Both the position numbers and the translations under genes were made by a program. A DNA stretch of 24,796 nucleotides from a virus, in IMG/VR virus record IMGVR_UViG_3300003321_000148, positions 1 to 24,796 of that record, one strand, 5' to 3'. The stretch's first letter is position 1. Each line of letters begins with the position of its first letter. Shown here piece after piece: positions 13,889 through 21,843 of the stretch. The notes below the pieces were generated by a model. It saw only the letters and a program-made list of their open reading frames with translations. It ran no database searches and was not told the DNA's origin.

Positions 13889-15225
13889 TGAAGTTCACAA
13901 AACTTAAGAATCGCGCGCGCAGGTCTAACCCGGAAGAGATGAATTTACGCGCGCGTAAGGACTACCTAACCCATATTGATTGCCAGGGATTAGCTGGCCA
14001 TTGGACATACGCTACGGGAACAGTCGGGTTTGACCTCGTTCATCGCGCGTCACTCGGAGCGTTTGGTGACGCTGTCATCGATTCAAATCGCGCGCTCGTT
14101 CCCGGTCCGTGGGAACAGGACACCGGTAACGGTGCGCTCGATTGGGAACCGATGCAGGCGGCTTACCTGACAGGTACACCTCCGTGCAGCGGGTTCTCGC
14201 TCCTGAACAACTCCAAGAAGAACAACGCACGCGGTCCCGACAGCAAGATCAACGAGTGTATGTGGGAACTTATTCGTTATGCCGGTCGCTGTACGGGCGC
14301 CGACGGTAAGCGAGGACCCGAGGTCGTCTCGTTCGAGTCGGTCCAGGGAGCGGGTAAGGAGGGACGCGATCTAATGCGTGCTCTTCGCGCTCAGCTCGAG
14401 AAGGACACCAAGCAGAAATACGGACTCTCCCACGTGTTTACAGCAGGAGCAACTGTAGGCGCTGCACAGATGAGGCACAGATATTACTTCGTGGCTCATC
14501 GCATCCCATTCGGAATCGACATGCCTGAGAAGCGCCGTGTCGCGACGTATCAGGACGCACTCGGTGACCTCCTCGGTCTTAAGGATACTTGGGACACTCA
14601 GCTAGTGAAAAATGACACCGAGCGTGACTGGTGGCTGTGGGAACAGGGAATCGTTTCCGACGCTAATTTCAAGTACAAGAAGCGTGAGATCGACGCGCAC
14701 ATTACGGCTGACAGTCCGCGCATTCGGATCATGCTCGAAGAACTCATCCCGTTTTGGCCTGCGGGAAAGAACGTCGAAGTCGCAATGCGTAATTACCGCG
14801 ACAAGAAGGGCAAGTTCCCGGAGGGAGCAGACAAGTGGTGGGATCACGAACGTGACCAGATGAAGGGTTTCGCGCATCCGACCAGAATCGCACCCGATCG
14901 TCCCGGCTACGTCTGTACCGGTAATTGCATCGGTGACTTCATTCATTGGAAGGAACCGCGGATGCTGAGCGTACGCGAGTGCTCGCGTCTCATGGGCCTT
15001 CCGGATTCGTGGACATGGAAGGCGGCCACTACGGTCACGCAGGCCGGAGCATATGTTGGCAAATGTTGTCCGTGTAATACAGGACGATGGATCTCTACTT
15101 GGGTACGCAATGCGCTTGAGAACAATCCGGGCGCGTCCCTTACAGAAATTGGCGAACGCGAGTATGTTCATAACTCAACCAATCTTTATACGGGTTGGCT
15201 AAAGGAACAGCAAACTGCCTACTGA
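13888..15225 (+). CDS. C5-cytosine DNA methyltransferase
   Basis: The 445-residue protein has motif IV TGTPPCSGFSLLN with catalytic Cys100, motif VI as FESV (usually ENV; Asn replaced by Ser), motif VIII QMRHRYYFVAH and motif IX-like LSVRECSRLMGLPDSW. Motif X-like AYVGKC follows. The SAM-binding N-terminus reads DCQGLAGHWTYATGTVGFD, a divergent form seen in phage enzymes rather than the usual FAGAGG. It should methylate cytosine C5 in phage DNA, giving protection from restriction. No cognate endonuclease is seen, so it is an orphan. The GTG at 13888 overlaps the previous stop. Its C-terminus runs into a low-GC LAGLIDADG-like frame. Confidence 0.9.
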   Translation: MKFTKLKNRARRSNPEEMNLRARKDYLTHIDCQGLAGHWTYATGTVGFDLVHRASLGAFGDAVIDSNRALVPGPWEQDTGNGALDWEPMQAAYLTGTPPCSGFSLLNNSKKNNARGPDSKINECMWELIRYAGRCTGADGKRGPEVVSFESVQGAGKEGRDLMRALRAQLEKDTKQKYGLSHVFTAGATVGAAQMRHRYYFVAHRIPFGIDMPEKRRVATYQDALGDLLGLKDTWDTQLVKNDTERDWWLWEQGIVSDANFKYKKREIDAHITADSPRIRIMLEELIPFWPAGKNVEVAMRNYRDKKGKFPEGADKWWDHERDQMKGFAHPTRIAPDRPGYVCTGNCIGDFIHWKEPRMLSVRECSRLMGLPDSWTWKAATTVTQAGAYVGKCCPCNTGRWISTWVRNALENNPGASLTEIGEREYVHNSTNLYTGWLKEQQTAY

Positions 15226-15616
15226 AGCTGAAATAGCATGGGCTGCCGGCCTTTATGAAGGAGAAGGCTCAGGTAGTGTTGTAGGAATGGCACTGACAAT
15301 GTGTGATGAAATGCCTGTTCGCAACTTCCATAGAATCGTTGGCGTAGGTACGGTTTGGGAGAACAAGCAACTTACTAAGGCAGGTAAGAGAAGTTGGAAG
15401 TGGAAAGTAGGAAACTATGAAGGATCCTGCCACGTTCGGGATCTTTTCTGGCCTTGGTTGAGTGAAAGACGCCGACAGCAGTTTGTCTTAAGTGAAAGTA
15501 AAGCACCTACTCGTCGTTCAAATCATAATTCAGTCTGCCCAAATTGCGGTTTTGTAAGTACAGCAGCTGGAATAGTTACACATCGAAAACGATGTGATAA
15601 GGAGCAAAATGCCTAA
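15215..15616 (+). CDS. LAGLIDADG-like homing endonuclease ORF with uncertain start
   Basis: The frame is open from 15203 and encodes [16 protein letters not shown], a good match to the LAGLIDADG active-site helix (LAGFFDGEGS form). A short C-terminal domain ends in a Cys2-His-Cys-like finger (CPNCGF, then THRKRC). The first ATG (15287) lies after the active-site helix, so a functional enzyme would need a start such as CTG 15215, eight bases after AAAGGA (15201-15206). About 40% GC was counted over 15361-15420 and 15481-15540, below its neighbours, which fits a mobile element inserted after the methyltransferase gene. It may be a degenerate remnant. Only one LAGLIDADG motif is present, so it would act as a dimer. 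Confidence 0.6.
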   Translation: MPTEAEIAWAAGLYEGEGSGSVVGMALTMCDEMPVRNFHRIVGVGTVWENKQLTKAGKRSWKWKVGNYEGSCHVRDLFWPWLSERRRQQFVLSESKAPTRRSNHNSVCPNCGFVSTAAGIVTHRKRCDKEQNA

Positions 15617-16700
15617 GATTCGCGTCGCGATCATCGGCGTCGGGAACTGCGCCAACTCGTTCATACAGGGCCTTAGTTACTATCGAGACCTCGATGACGA
15701 CAAGCCGGTTCCCGGACTAATGCACAACGTTCTTGGCGGTTACCGCGTTAAGGACATTGAAGTTGTTGCCGCGTTTGACGTCGTCAAGGGTAAGGTCGGT
15801 CGACCTCTCTACGAGGCAATTTGGGCGAAGCCTAATGACACGATTCAGTTCGTGTCACCTGGTGAAGTTACGCGAATGACGTACGTTGGCGGTCCGATCG
15901 TTCAGCGAGGAATGGTGCACGATGGCATCGGTAAGTACCTCGCTGACGTCGTGGAGATCGACGAGAGCGAAGCGGTCGACGTAGCTGAGGTACTCAAGGA
16001 ACGTCAGGTTGACGTCGTGATTAACTACCTTCCGGTCGGATCTGAGGAAGCTGTTAAGTGGTATGTTGAGCAAATTCTCGATGCCAAGTGCGCGATGATC
16101 AATTGCATGCCGGTGTTCATCGCTCGAGAACCGTACTGGCAGAAGCGCTTTAAGAAAGCCGGTGTGCCGATCGTCGGCGACGACATCAAGTCGCAGGTGG
16201 GCGCGACGATTATCCATCGTGTACTCGCGCAGCTCTTCGATGAACGAGGCGTCAAGCTAGAAAGAACGATGCAGCTTAACGTCGGAGGTAACAGTGATTT
16301 CCTCAATATGTTGGAGCGAGAACGTCTTGCTTCGAAGAAGGAGTCAAAGACAAACGCAGTTACATCTGTTGCTGGTGTGGAATTTTGGCCCGGTAACATC
16401 CATGTTGGTCCGTCTGATCACGTCCCCTGGCTTAGTGATCGGAAGTGGGCGTACATTCGCCTGGAGGGATCAGGATTCGGGGACGTTCCACTTAACTGTG
16501 AACTTAAGTTAGAGGTATGGGATTCCCCAAACAGCGCGGGGGTTGTCGTGGACGCGGTACGTCTTGCTAAGCTAGGTCTTGATAACGGTGACACCGGAAC
16601 GCTGAACGCGGCGTCGTCATACCTAATGAAGTCACCGCCTGTTCAGATTCGCGATGACAAAGCGCGAGAGCAGCTCGAATCATTCATTCGTCACTCGTAG
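15609..16700 (+). CDS. ino1: myo-Inositol-1-phosphate synthase
   Basis: The 363-residue product matches the short actinobacterial/archaeal type of MIPS. It starts [18 protein letters not shown] (NAD-binding Gly motif) and YYRD, and continues with [30 protein letters not shown] and the conserved [12 protein letters not shown]. Next come [11 protein letters not shown] and [13 protein letters not shown] with active-site lysines. It converts glucose-6-phosphate to inositol-1-phosphate. Such genes are unusual in phages. The ATG at 15609 has AAGGAG (15599-15604) and overlaps the preceding ORF by eight bases; the ATG at 15594 is less well placed. The HAD phosphatase that follows could release inositol. 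Confidence 0.95.
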   Translation: MPKIRVAIIGVGNCANSFIQGLSYYRDLDDDKPVPGLMHNVLGGYRVKDIEVVAAFDVVKGKVGRPLYEAIWAKPNDTIQFVSPGEVTRMTYVGGPIVQRGMVHDGIGKYLADVVEIDESEAVDVAEVLKERQVDVVINYLPVGSEEAVKWYVEQILDAKCAMINCMPVFIAREPYWQKRFKKAGVPIVGDDIKSQVGATIIHRVLAQLFDERGVKLERTMQLNVGGNSDFLNMLERERLASKKESKTNAVTSVAGVEFWPGNIHVGPSDHVPWLSDRKWAYIRLEGSGFGDVPLNCELKLEVWDSPNSAGVVVDAVRLAKLGLDNGDTGTLNAASSYLMKSPPVQIRDDKAREQLESFIRHS

Positions 16701-16708
16701 GAGGTAAA

Positions 16709-17416
16709 GTGAGAATCGTCTTTGACTTTGACGGGACTCTCGTCGACTCGATGCCTGCGCTTCGCGCGTTGGGATCCGAGATTGTTGCAGACGCGTACGG
16801 TCTTTCATTAGATGACGCCGATAAGAAGTACATGAAGTCAGTCGGTCGAACGTTCAGGGATCAGCTAGAACTGATTAAGCCTGGCGACCCGATTAACTCG
16901 AAGGCCTCGATGGAGTTCTACGCCAAGCAGCAGCGTCTTTATGACGATGTTCGACTACATACCGGGGTAATTGAAACGATTGAGTTTCTCAACACGACAC
17001 CGATCAAGTACGGAGTGTGCTCGAGTACACACGGCGACCTTGCAAGCAACGTAGTTCGACGCTTACTTCCTGAATTCAGAGGTGTCGTTACGGGTCGCGA
17101 CTACGGCTCGAAGTTCTCACAGTTGAAGTCGCACTTTGGTAGCGCTGATAAGAGGGACTCCTGGTTTATCGGCGATACCTCGTTCGACGGAACAATCGCA
17201 AGTGAAGCTAACGTTAACTTCATTGCGGTTCGTCATACGTTCAACGGGATGTACTTCAAGGCGTTTTCACTCCGATCCGCTGCAGACATCCCGACGGCGG
17301 TCGATGAGGTCCTCAGAGAGGACGTAGGGCCGCTTCAAACGACCCTGGTTGGAACCGAGGGTCGTGTGCAGGTGAGACCTCAGAAGTCTCACCAGGAGCG
17401 CGTGGGTCGCTTCTAA
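16709..17416 (+). CDS. HAD-superfamily phosphatase
   Basis: The catalytic motif DFDGTLVDS (Asp6 and Asp8) opens the protein. A cap domain follows, then the CSS motif (YGVCSSTHGD), a Lys in KFSQLK and the metal-binding GDTSFDG, which together define a HAD phosphohydrolase of the phosphoglycolate phosphatase type. At 235 residues it is of usual length, except that the last ~30 residues are unstructured and basic (VRPQKSHQERVGRF), and their coding DNA forms two hairpins. Placed directly after inositol-phosphate synthase with AGGAGGT at its start, a role in dephosphorylating inositol-1-phosphate is attractive but inferred. Confidence 0.85.
   Translation: MRIVFDFDGTLVDSMPALRALGSEIVADAYGLSLDDADKKYMKSVGRTFRDQLELIKPGDPINSKASMEFYAKQQRLYDDVRLHTGVIETIEFLNTTPIKYGVCSSTHGDLASNVVRRLLPEFRGVVTGRDYGSKFSQLKSHFGSADKRDSWFIGDTSFDGTIASEANVNFIAVRHTFNGMYFKAFSLRSAADIPTAVDEVLREDVGPLQTTLVGTEGRVQVRPQKSHQERVGRF
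17339..17393 (+). other. Two tandem hairpins at the 3' end of the HAD gene
   Basis: ACGACCCTGGTT (17339-17350) pairs with AACC-G-AGGGTCGT (17353-17365), a 12-bp stem with one bulge. GGTGAGAC (17371-17378) pairs with GTCTCACC (17386-17393) around a 7-base loop. Both lie inside the last codons, 20-80 bases before the next start. They may act in RNA stability, attenuation or coupling. Confidence 0.45.
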
Positions 17417-18414
17417 TGCCTGATCAGAGGGTCCTAGACCAGTTCGGAGAGTTCTGCCTTCTGAAGAAGTGCGTGAACGGTCCTGACGTGCACATGAAGC
17501 TAGCAGGTGTAGGAACCGAGGACGCCGGGGATGAACGTCCATGGCGTTTAGCTGTCTACAACAACTTCTGCTCGGTACCCAGTGCTGCTGTTATTTGGGC
17601 TCGATGGTCGCATGAACAGATCAGTAGACAGCAACCTGATTACGTATTAGAAACATGGATCTCCAAAAATTGGGCAGGAATTCCGATCCGTCAGAACAGA
17701 CGACCAGCGAGATCGGTTGTCAAGCTAACAAAGAGCCTTGAGTCCCTTGCCTGGTGGATGAAAACGGACTACCAAAACCTAGGAGAAATGTCGTATGAAG
17801 AAACGTGGAAGTCACTTGACTCCGTCTACACGTGGGGTCGATATGTTAAGATCAAGTTTCTCGAAACTGCACGTCGTTATCTGGGGTTCACGCACCTGGT
17901 CGCCCCGAACATCGAAGCTGCGGGAGGGTGGTCCCCGCGTAAGGCACTAGGAATCATCTACCCGGAATACGCGTCGGTAATCGCTAATAAAGATCGTAAT
18001 GATCGCCGCACACTCGCGCATGTCTACTCCGTTGCCGATGAGGTACGCGCGTACGTGTCTGAGAACTGGGTTGAGGTAAGTAACTACGAACTCGAGGCTC
18101 TTCTCTGCAACTACAAGCAGACGCTGTCAACCCGCAAGGCGTTCTACGTAGGCCGCACGATTGACAGCGAGCTCGAGTATGACAAGAAGATTCGTGCGTA
18201 CTGGGGAGATGATCCGTATAGAGGCACATTTGACTTCTTCGATGCTAGATGGAGAACGTTCCCTCTCGTTTGTCTCGGTGAGAGAATGGGATGGGACGGA
18301 GTGCGTAAGGACCTGAGTAATGTACTTTCACAGTACGACTACATCTGGGCAGATACCATTTACAGCTATCAAGATTCGAAGAATGACCTCGAACATCCGG
18401 TGAGGTGGAAATGA
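17416..18414 (+). CDS. Protein resembling amino acid:DNA transferases (aGPT-Pplase clade), tentative
   Basis: This 332-residue protein begins after a TAATG overlap and is rich in aromatic residues. The N-terminal LLKKCVNGPDVHMKLAG, RPWRLAVYNNFCSVPSAAV and a run of Arg in IPIRQNRRPARS resemble the phage family annotated as alpha-glutamyl/putrescinyl thymine pyrophosphorylase. Those enzymes are thought to attach amino acids or polyamines to phosphorylated hydroxymethyl bases in DNA. The match is from memory of family style, so it is low confidence. The kinase-like gene at 18880 strengthens it, because the two occur together in hypermodification clusters. The middle contains ARRYLGFTHLVAPNIEAAGG and the end YDYIWADTIYSYQDS. 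Confidence 0.4.
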   Translation: MPDQRVLDQFGEFCLLKKCVNGPDVHMKLAGVGTEDAGDERPWRLAVYNNFCSVPSAAVIWARWSHEQISRQQPDYVLETWISKNWAGIPIRQNRRPARSVVKLTKSLESLAWWMKTDYQNLGEMSYEETWKSLDSVYTWGRYVKIKFLETARRYLGFTHLVAPNIEAAGGWSPRKALGIIYPEYASVIANKDRNDRRTLAHVYSVADEVRAYVSENWVEVSNYELEALLCNYKQTLSTRKAFYVGRTIDSELEYDKKIRAYWGDDPYRGTFDFFDARWRTFPLVCLGERMGWDGVRKDLSNVLSQYDYIWADTIYSYQDSKNDLEHPVRWK

Positions 18415-18860
18415 ACGTTTGGAGTATTCCTACAGTCCTGTTTCCAGGTCGTCTTTACATTAGAGGGATGTTTGACAAGCGTCCTAACAAACTTGAGGAG
18501 CTACAGGACCTAGGAATTGACACGGTAATTTGCATGCTCAGAAAGCGTGACCCTGACCTCGAAAACGTTCCGTGGCTGTTATACCAAAATTTCCCACTTC
18601 CCGATACGGACACCGTCAAGGAAACGGCTCTCTGGGACGCTGCTAACACGGCAGCCTCACGAATTAAGGAGGGGAGAAGTGTTCTCATTCACTGCATTGC
18701 GGCGAGGGACCGCGCGCCGACGACGGCTGCGCTTACTCTTACGATTCTGGAAGGAATTAGCGGAAGCGAGGCGATGTACCGAGTGAAGTCGAAGAAGCCC
18801 ACGACATTCCACAACCGTGCATTCGTCGCGTACCTTAACAAAATCGAGCCAAAGTGTTAA
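18411..18860 (+). CDS. Dual-specificity protein phosphatase-like
   Basis: The Cys-based phosphatase loop HCIAARDRAPT carries Cys95 and Arg101 in the CX5R pattern, and Asp65 in FPLPDTDTV is placed as the general acid. The fold matches short dual-specificity phosphatases (149 residues), which remove phosphate from proteins, RNA 5' ends or small molecules. The ATG at 18411 overlaps the previous stop (ATGA) and follows GAGGTGG; a GTG at 18405 would add two residues. Position between the transferase-like and kinase-like genes suggests a role in the same pathway, perhaps on phosphorylated bases, but this is inference. Confidence 0.75.
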   Translation: MNVWSIPTVLFPGRLYIRGMFDKRPNKLEELQDLGIDTVICMLRKRDPDLENVPWLLYQNFPLPDTDTVKETALWDAANTAASRIKEGRSVLIHCIAARDRAPTTAALTLTILEGISGSEAMYRVKSKKPTTFHNRAFVAYLNKIEPKC

Positions 18861-18879
18861 CTTTGAAAGCTAACAAGTC

Positions 18880-19758
18880 ATGCTGATTAACGTACGCGGC
18901 ACGAACGGAAGCGGGAAGACGTACATCTCGCATAAGCTGATCCTCGATCATCAGCATACCGAGCTCGTTGAGCCTGAGGTAGTGAGAGAGAAGCGGTTCG
19001 TTAAGCCTAATTGCTACGCGATTGAGGATGAACTTTACGTAGCGGGACGTTGGAAGTCAGGACTCGACGGTATCTTCCCCCAGGAGATCGTTGAGGACAT
19101 TCTGCGCTACTGGGCTCCTAAGAAAAACGTGATTTGGGAAAACGTTCTTGTTTCTGCAAATATCGGTCGCTGGGCCGTGCTTGCGAAGGAGCTTGAGTCT
19201 GTCAATCATAACGTCTGGCTGTATCTCGATACTCCACTTGAGGTTTGCATCGAGCGTGTTCAAAGACGACGCCAGGAGGCCAGGGATCGGGGATTTGATC
19301 ATCGTCAGGAAGACACCGACGTCAAACTCGACGTGATTGCGGGACACTGGCGTCGCGTGCGTCGCTCGGCCGCGCGTGCGGTAAAGGAGGGAATTGATGT
19401 GCGCTGGCTTGATCACACGCGCGCATACGAACAGGTTTATACACTACTTGTTCACGAGGGAAACTGGAATCCGTCGACGCTCGACGGTTTTGATCCTAAG
19501 ATCAGTCCAATACCGTGGAGGCCCACGCCTGAGGAACTTCAGTATGTACTGAAAACAGCGAAACTTCCTTGGGAGCCTGATGATACAGTTACCAAGGTCG
19601 CATACAGGTCAAAACCCAAGTCAACCGAGCCTAGTGATCAGTTTCTCGGTATGAAGATCAAGCGGTGGGGCGGCGAAAAACCCGCCGAGTTGCAAGGCTT
19701 TGGCGTACTCGTCAAGCCGTGGGAGAGTACCATTCAACTAGCACAGGAGACTTTGTGA
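18880..19758 (+). CDS. P-loop kinase resembling 5-hydroxymethyl-pyrimidine DNA kinase
   Basis: The 292-residue protein opens with MLINVRGTNGSGKTYIS (Walker A GTNGSGKT, residues 7-14). It continues with VIWENVLVS as a Walker B-like strand and VWLYLDTPLEVCIERVQRRR, a lid region with Arg residues. The C-terminal ~90 residues are extra (PWRPTPEELQYVLKTAKLPW). The RGTNGSGKT start and length resemble phage 5-hydroxymethyl-deoxyuridine DNA kinases that phosphorylate the base in polymerised DNA before hypermodification. The substrate could instead be hydroxymethylcytosine, given the dCMP-type enzyme at 106. There is no strong ribosome binding site. Kinase activity is likely; the DNA-base substrate is inferred. 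Confidence 0.6.
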   Translation: MLINVRGTNGSGKTYISHKLILDHQHTELVEPEVVREKRFVKPNCYAIEDELYVAGRWKSGLDGIFPQEIVEDILRYWAPKKNVIWENVLVSANIGRWAVLAKELESVNHNVWLYLDTPLEVCIERVQRRRQEARDRGFDHRQEDTDVKLDVIAGHWRRVRRSAARAVKEGIDVRWLDHTRAYEQVYTLLVHEGNWNPSTLDGFDPKISPIPWRPTPEELQYVLKTAKLPWEPDDTVTKVAYRSKPKSTEPSDQFLGMKIKRWGGEKPAELQGFGVLVKPWESTIQLAQETL

Positions 19759-20495
19759 AGATTCTCGTAATCGACATTGAAACGAAGCCGTCACTCGCCC
19801 ACGTTTGGTCGCTCTGGGATGAGAACATTCCACTTGATCGTCTTATCGAATCAGGAGAGATGATTTGTTGGTCTGCGAAGTGGCTAGGTGAAAAGAAGGT
19901 ATCATTTGCCGATATTCACCACGACGGTAAGAAGGAAATGGTTAAGCAGGTATGGAAGCTTCTCGATGAAGCTGACGCCGTTGTTCACTACAACGGCAAG
20001 CGCTTCGACGTTCCGTATCTTCAGCGAGCGTTCCTCGAAGAGGGCTTGACACCTCCCTCGCCCTACCAGCAGATTGACCTATTCGAGACGGTTAAACGTC
20101 AGTTCAACTTTCCCAGCTCAAAGCTCCAGTACGCTGCTGAGCACCTACTCGGTAAGGGTAAGCTGCCGCATGCTGGGTTCTCGGTCTGGGAGCGTTGCAT
20201 GGACGGTGACGAGGCCGCGTGGAAAGTAATGAAGAAGTATAACATCATGGACGTTAAAATCACCGAGGAGCTTTACGGTGTTATTCGTCCGTGGATTAAG
20301 GCTCATCCGTCACGTGCCGCGTTTACAGGCGACAACGTCTGCCCGAAGTGCGGCGAGGAAAAACTCTCAAAGCGCGGTTACGTGTTCCTACGAACCGGTC
20401 GTTACCAGCGTTTTCAGTGCGGCAGCTGCGGTGCGTGGTCGCGCTCGACTAAGCGCTTCGATAAGACCGACGTAACCGAAGCTCTTAACTCGTGA
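19755..20495 (+). CDS. DnaQ/YprB-like 3'-5' exonuclease with zinc ribbon
   Basis: Starting at GTG 19755, which overlaps the kinase stop, the product begins MKILVIDIETKPS with exonuclease motif I (Asp7, Glu9). It then has DAVVHYNGKRFDVPYL as motif II and YNIMDVKITEEL as motif III. This is the RNase H-like DEDD fold of YprB-type nucleases. The C-terminus adds a zinc ribbon (CPKCGEEK and CGSCGAW), a known partner of this domain in phages. It probably trims DNA or RNA ends during replication or recombination. An in-frame extension upstream to 19665 overlaps the kinase gene and lacks domain content. Confidence 0.85.
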   Translation: MKILVIDIETKPSLAHVWSLWDENIPLDRLIESGEMICWSAKWLGEKKVSFADIHHDGKKEMVKQVWKLLDEADAVVHYNGKRFDVPYLQRAFLEEGLTPPSPYQQIDLFETVKRQFNFPSSKLQYAAEHLLGKGKLPHAGFSVWERCMDGDEAAWKVMKKYNIMDVKITEELYGVIRPWIKAHPSRAAFTGDNVCPKCGEEKLSKRGYVFLRTGRYQRFQCGSCGAWSRSTKRFDKTDVTEALNS

Positions 20496-21310
20496 CGTTT
20501 CCGTACTACTCGACACAACTTCCCGGTGAGCATCAGGTTGTGTACGTCGGACCTGATCAGTTGGAGTGGTCCTATGAAGCAATTGGTGAGGCAACTGTTC
20601 AGCCTTATCGCTTCTTCGGTAATAAGCGCGCATACTCGACCAAGGTTTATCCCACACCGGCGTATAGTCACGACATCAACCAAGTTAAGAGCATTCTCAA
20701 GGAGTGCCGCGACATTGCGCCTCTATGCGCTCCCGTAACCGTTAACGTGTTAGGTGTAATAGATAAGCGGCTTGTAAACGGATGGGCGCAGCAACAGTGG
20801 GAACATTACAAGTGCCATACTCCCGATGACTGTCAGTGTGATGTAATCATCGAGAAGGAAGACGGAACGAAGGTTAAGCGGGGGACTCGGAACTGGGACG
20901 GTGTTATTGCGCTTTCAGGCCGTACGACCGAGATTCACCCGGCTATTACCAGGTACGTAACTCCTCACGAGTACGGTCATATCGTAGAGGAAGCACTGGG
21001 TCTTATCCGCTACGGTGATCAGACCGGTGTAAGTAACTTCGGGGGTCGTCTTCTTGAGGACTGGGCTAAGGTACGCGGTGTTGAGTATCCGTCCACCAAA
21101 GCTTACGGGCCGACAACACATCACCTCATGCCTAGTGAGATCTTTGCGAATGACTTCCGCTTCATGTGTAACTTCGAAACGGACTGGTGGCCGCACGAAG
21201 AAATCGTTCCGGCTCTCGGTAAGCGAGGAACGGCTAAGGCCGTTCGCTGGTGGGATGAGGCAATTTCGGAGTTGCATGACTGCTACGACGAGGCTACACT
21301 AGCTAAGTAA
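20492..21310 (+). CDS. Zinc metallopeptidase-like protein (HExxH)
   Basis: The 272-residue protein contains TPHEYGHIVEE, a gluzincin-like HExxH motif with His159, Glu160 and His163, and a later PSEIFANDFRF (Glu216, Asp221) that could supply the third zinc ligand. Three Cys (KCHTPDDCQCD) lie before it. The N-terminus is Tyr-rich and has no signal peptide, so it is probably cytoplasmic. The target is unknown; a role in cleaving host or phage proteins is inferred. The GTG at 20492 overlaps the preceding stop (GTGA), linking it to the exonuclease gene. Confidence 0.65.
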   Translation: MTFPYYSTQLPGEHQVVYVGPDQLEWSYEAIGEATVQPYRFFGNKRAYSTKVYPTPAYSHDINQVKSILKECRDIAPLCAPVTVNVLGVIDKRLVNGWAQQQWEHYKCHTPDDCQCDVIIEKEDGTKVKRGTRNWDGVIALSGRTTEIHPAITRYVTPHEYGHIVEEALGLIRYGDQTGVSNFGGRLLEDWAKVRGVEYPSTKAYGPTTHHLMPSEIFANDFRFMCNFETDWWPHEEIVPALGKRGTAKAVRWWDEAISELHDCYDEATLAK

Positions 21311-21329
21311 TAAGCTAAGGAGGAGGAGC

Positions 21330-21710
21330 ATGGAACTTAAAGAAGAGATTCCCTTCGTTTCGAAGATCGTGTCGGCGCCTAAGCAGATAAGAAGGCCGTC
21401 TGATTTACTTGCTGAGCGTCAGTCATATATGCGTCGAATCTTACGCGATCAGCCGTCGGTTGAACAGTTACTAAAACACGCTGAACGGTTCGGGACGGAT
21501 CAGGTACCCGAGACCGCTGCTGAACTAGGCTACGGCGCAGAGACGTTGGAGAGGATCATCGATAAGTGTGACCTCATCGACGCCGCCGAGTTTCGGAAGC
21601 TTCATCCTCACGGAAAAACTCCGCGAGGAGGGAAGTCCGCCGAGGAGCGCGCCAAGCTCCTAATCGGAGACGACGAGGTAGAGTTAGAGAATGGTACAGG
21701 TAGTAGTTAA
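21330..21710 (+). CDS. Hypothetical helical protein
   Basis: A strong AAGGAGGAGGAG site precedes the ATG at 21330. The 126-residue protein is charged and helix-rich (RPSDLLAERQSYMRRILRDQ; VEQLLKHAERFG), with TAAELGYGAETLERIIDKCD resembling a helix-turn-helix recognition segment and an acidic tail (GDDEVELENGTGSS). A DNA-binding role is possible. Its end overlaps the next small frame by 20 bases. I do not recognise the family. Confidence 0.7.
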   Translation: MELKEEIPFVSKIVSAPKQIRRPSDLLAERQSYMRRILRDQPSVEQLLKHAERFGTDQVPETAAELGYGAETLERIIDKCDLIDAAEFRKLHPHGKTPRGGKSAEERAKLLIGDDEVELENGTGSS

Positions 21711-21843
21711 GGGAGGAACGAATGCCGGACGACGACGCCCCCTTAAGGAACCCTACGGAGCTAGGTGGATTTGTAAACACGATGTCAAACACGAAAGCTA
21801 CGTCCGCAAAGCAATCTGCGGTTGTAAGCGACCTAAGGAGTGA
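21691..21843 (+). CDS. 50-residue Cys/His microprotein, probable zinc binder
   Basis: The ATG at 21691 opens a 50-residue frame ending TGA at 21843, immediately before the membrane operon. The product starts MVQVVVKGGTNAGRRRPLKE and then contains WICKHDVKHESYV and ICGCKR; its Cys and His could bind zinc. The exact junction with the next gene and the sensible composition support it. A competing frame from ATG 21722 has a better ribosome binding site but its second half merely shadows the next gene. Confidence 0.5.
   Translation: MVQVVVKGGTNAGRRRPLKEPYGARWICKHDVKHESYVRKAICGCKRPKE

Noticed and set aside
14602-15171. Long minus-strand ORF of 189 codons inside the methyltransferase gene
   Set aside because: It is antisense to a gene with clear methyltransferase motifs and has no recognisable domain or ribosome binding site. 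Other minus-strand ORFs (for example 395-796, 4329-4910, 9058-9447 and 24186-24713) were rejected for the same reason.
15287-15616. ATG 15287 as start of the LAGLIDADG-like ORF
   Set aside because: It lies after the conserved active-site helix [11 protein letters not shown], so the enzyme core would be lost.
19665-20495. Longer start for the exonuclease gene at 19665
   Set aside because: The extra 30 residues overlap the kinase gene in another frame; the exonuclease motif starts right after GTG 19755, which overlaps the kinase stop.
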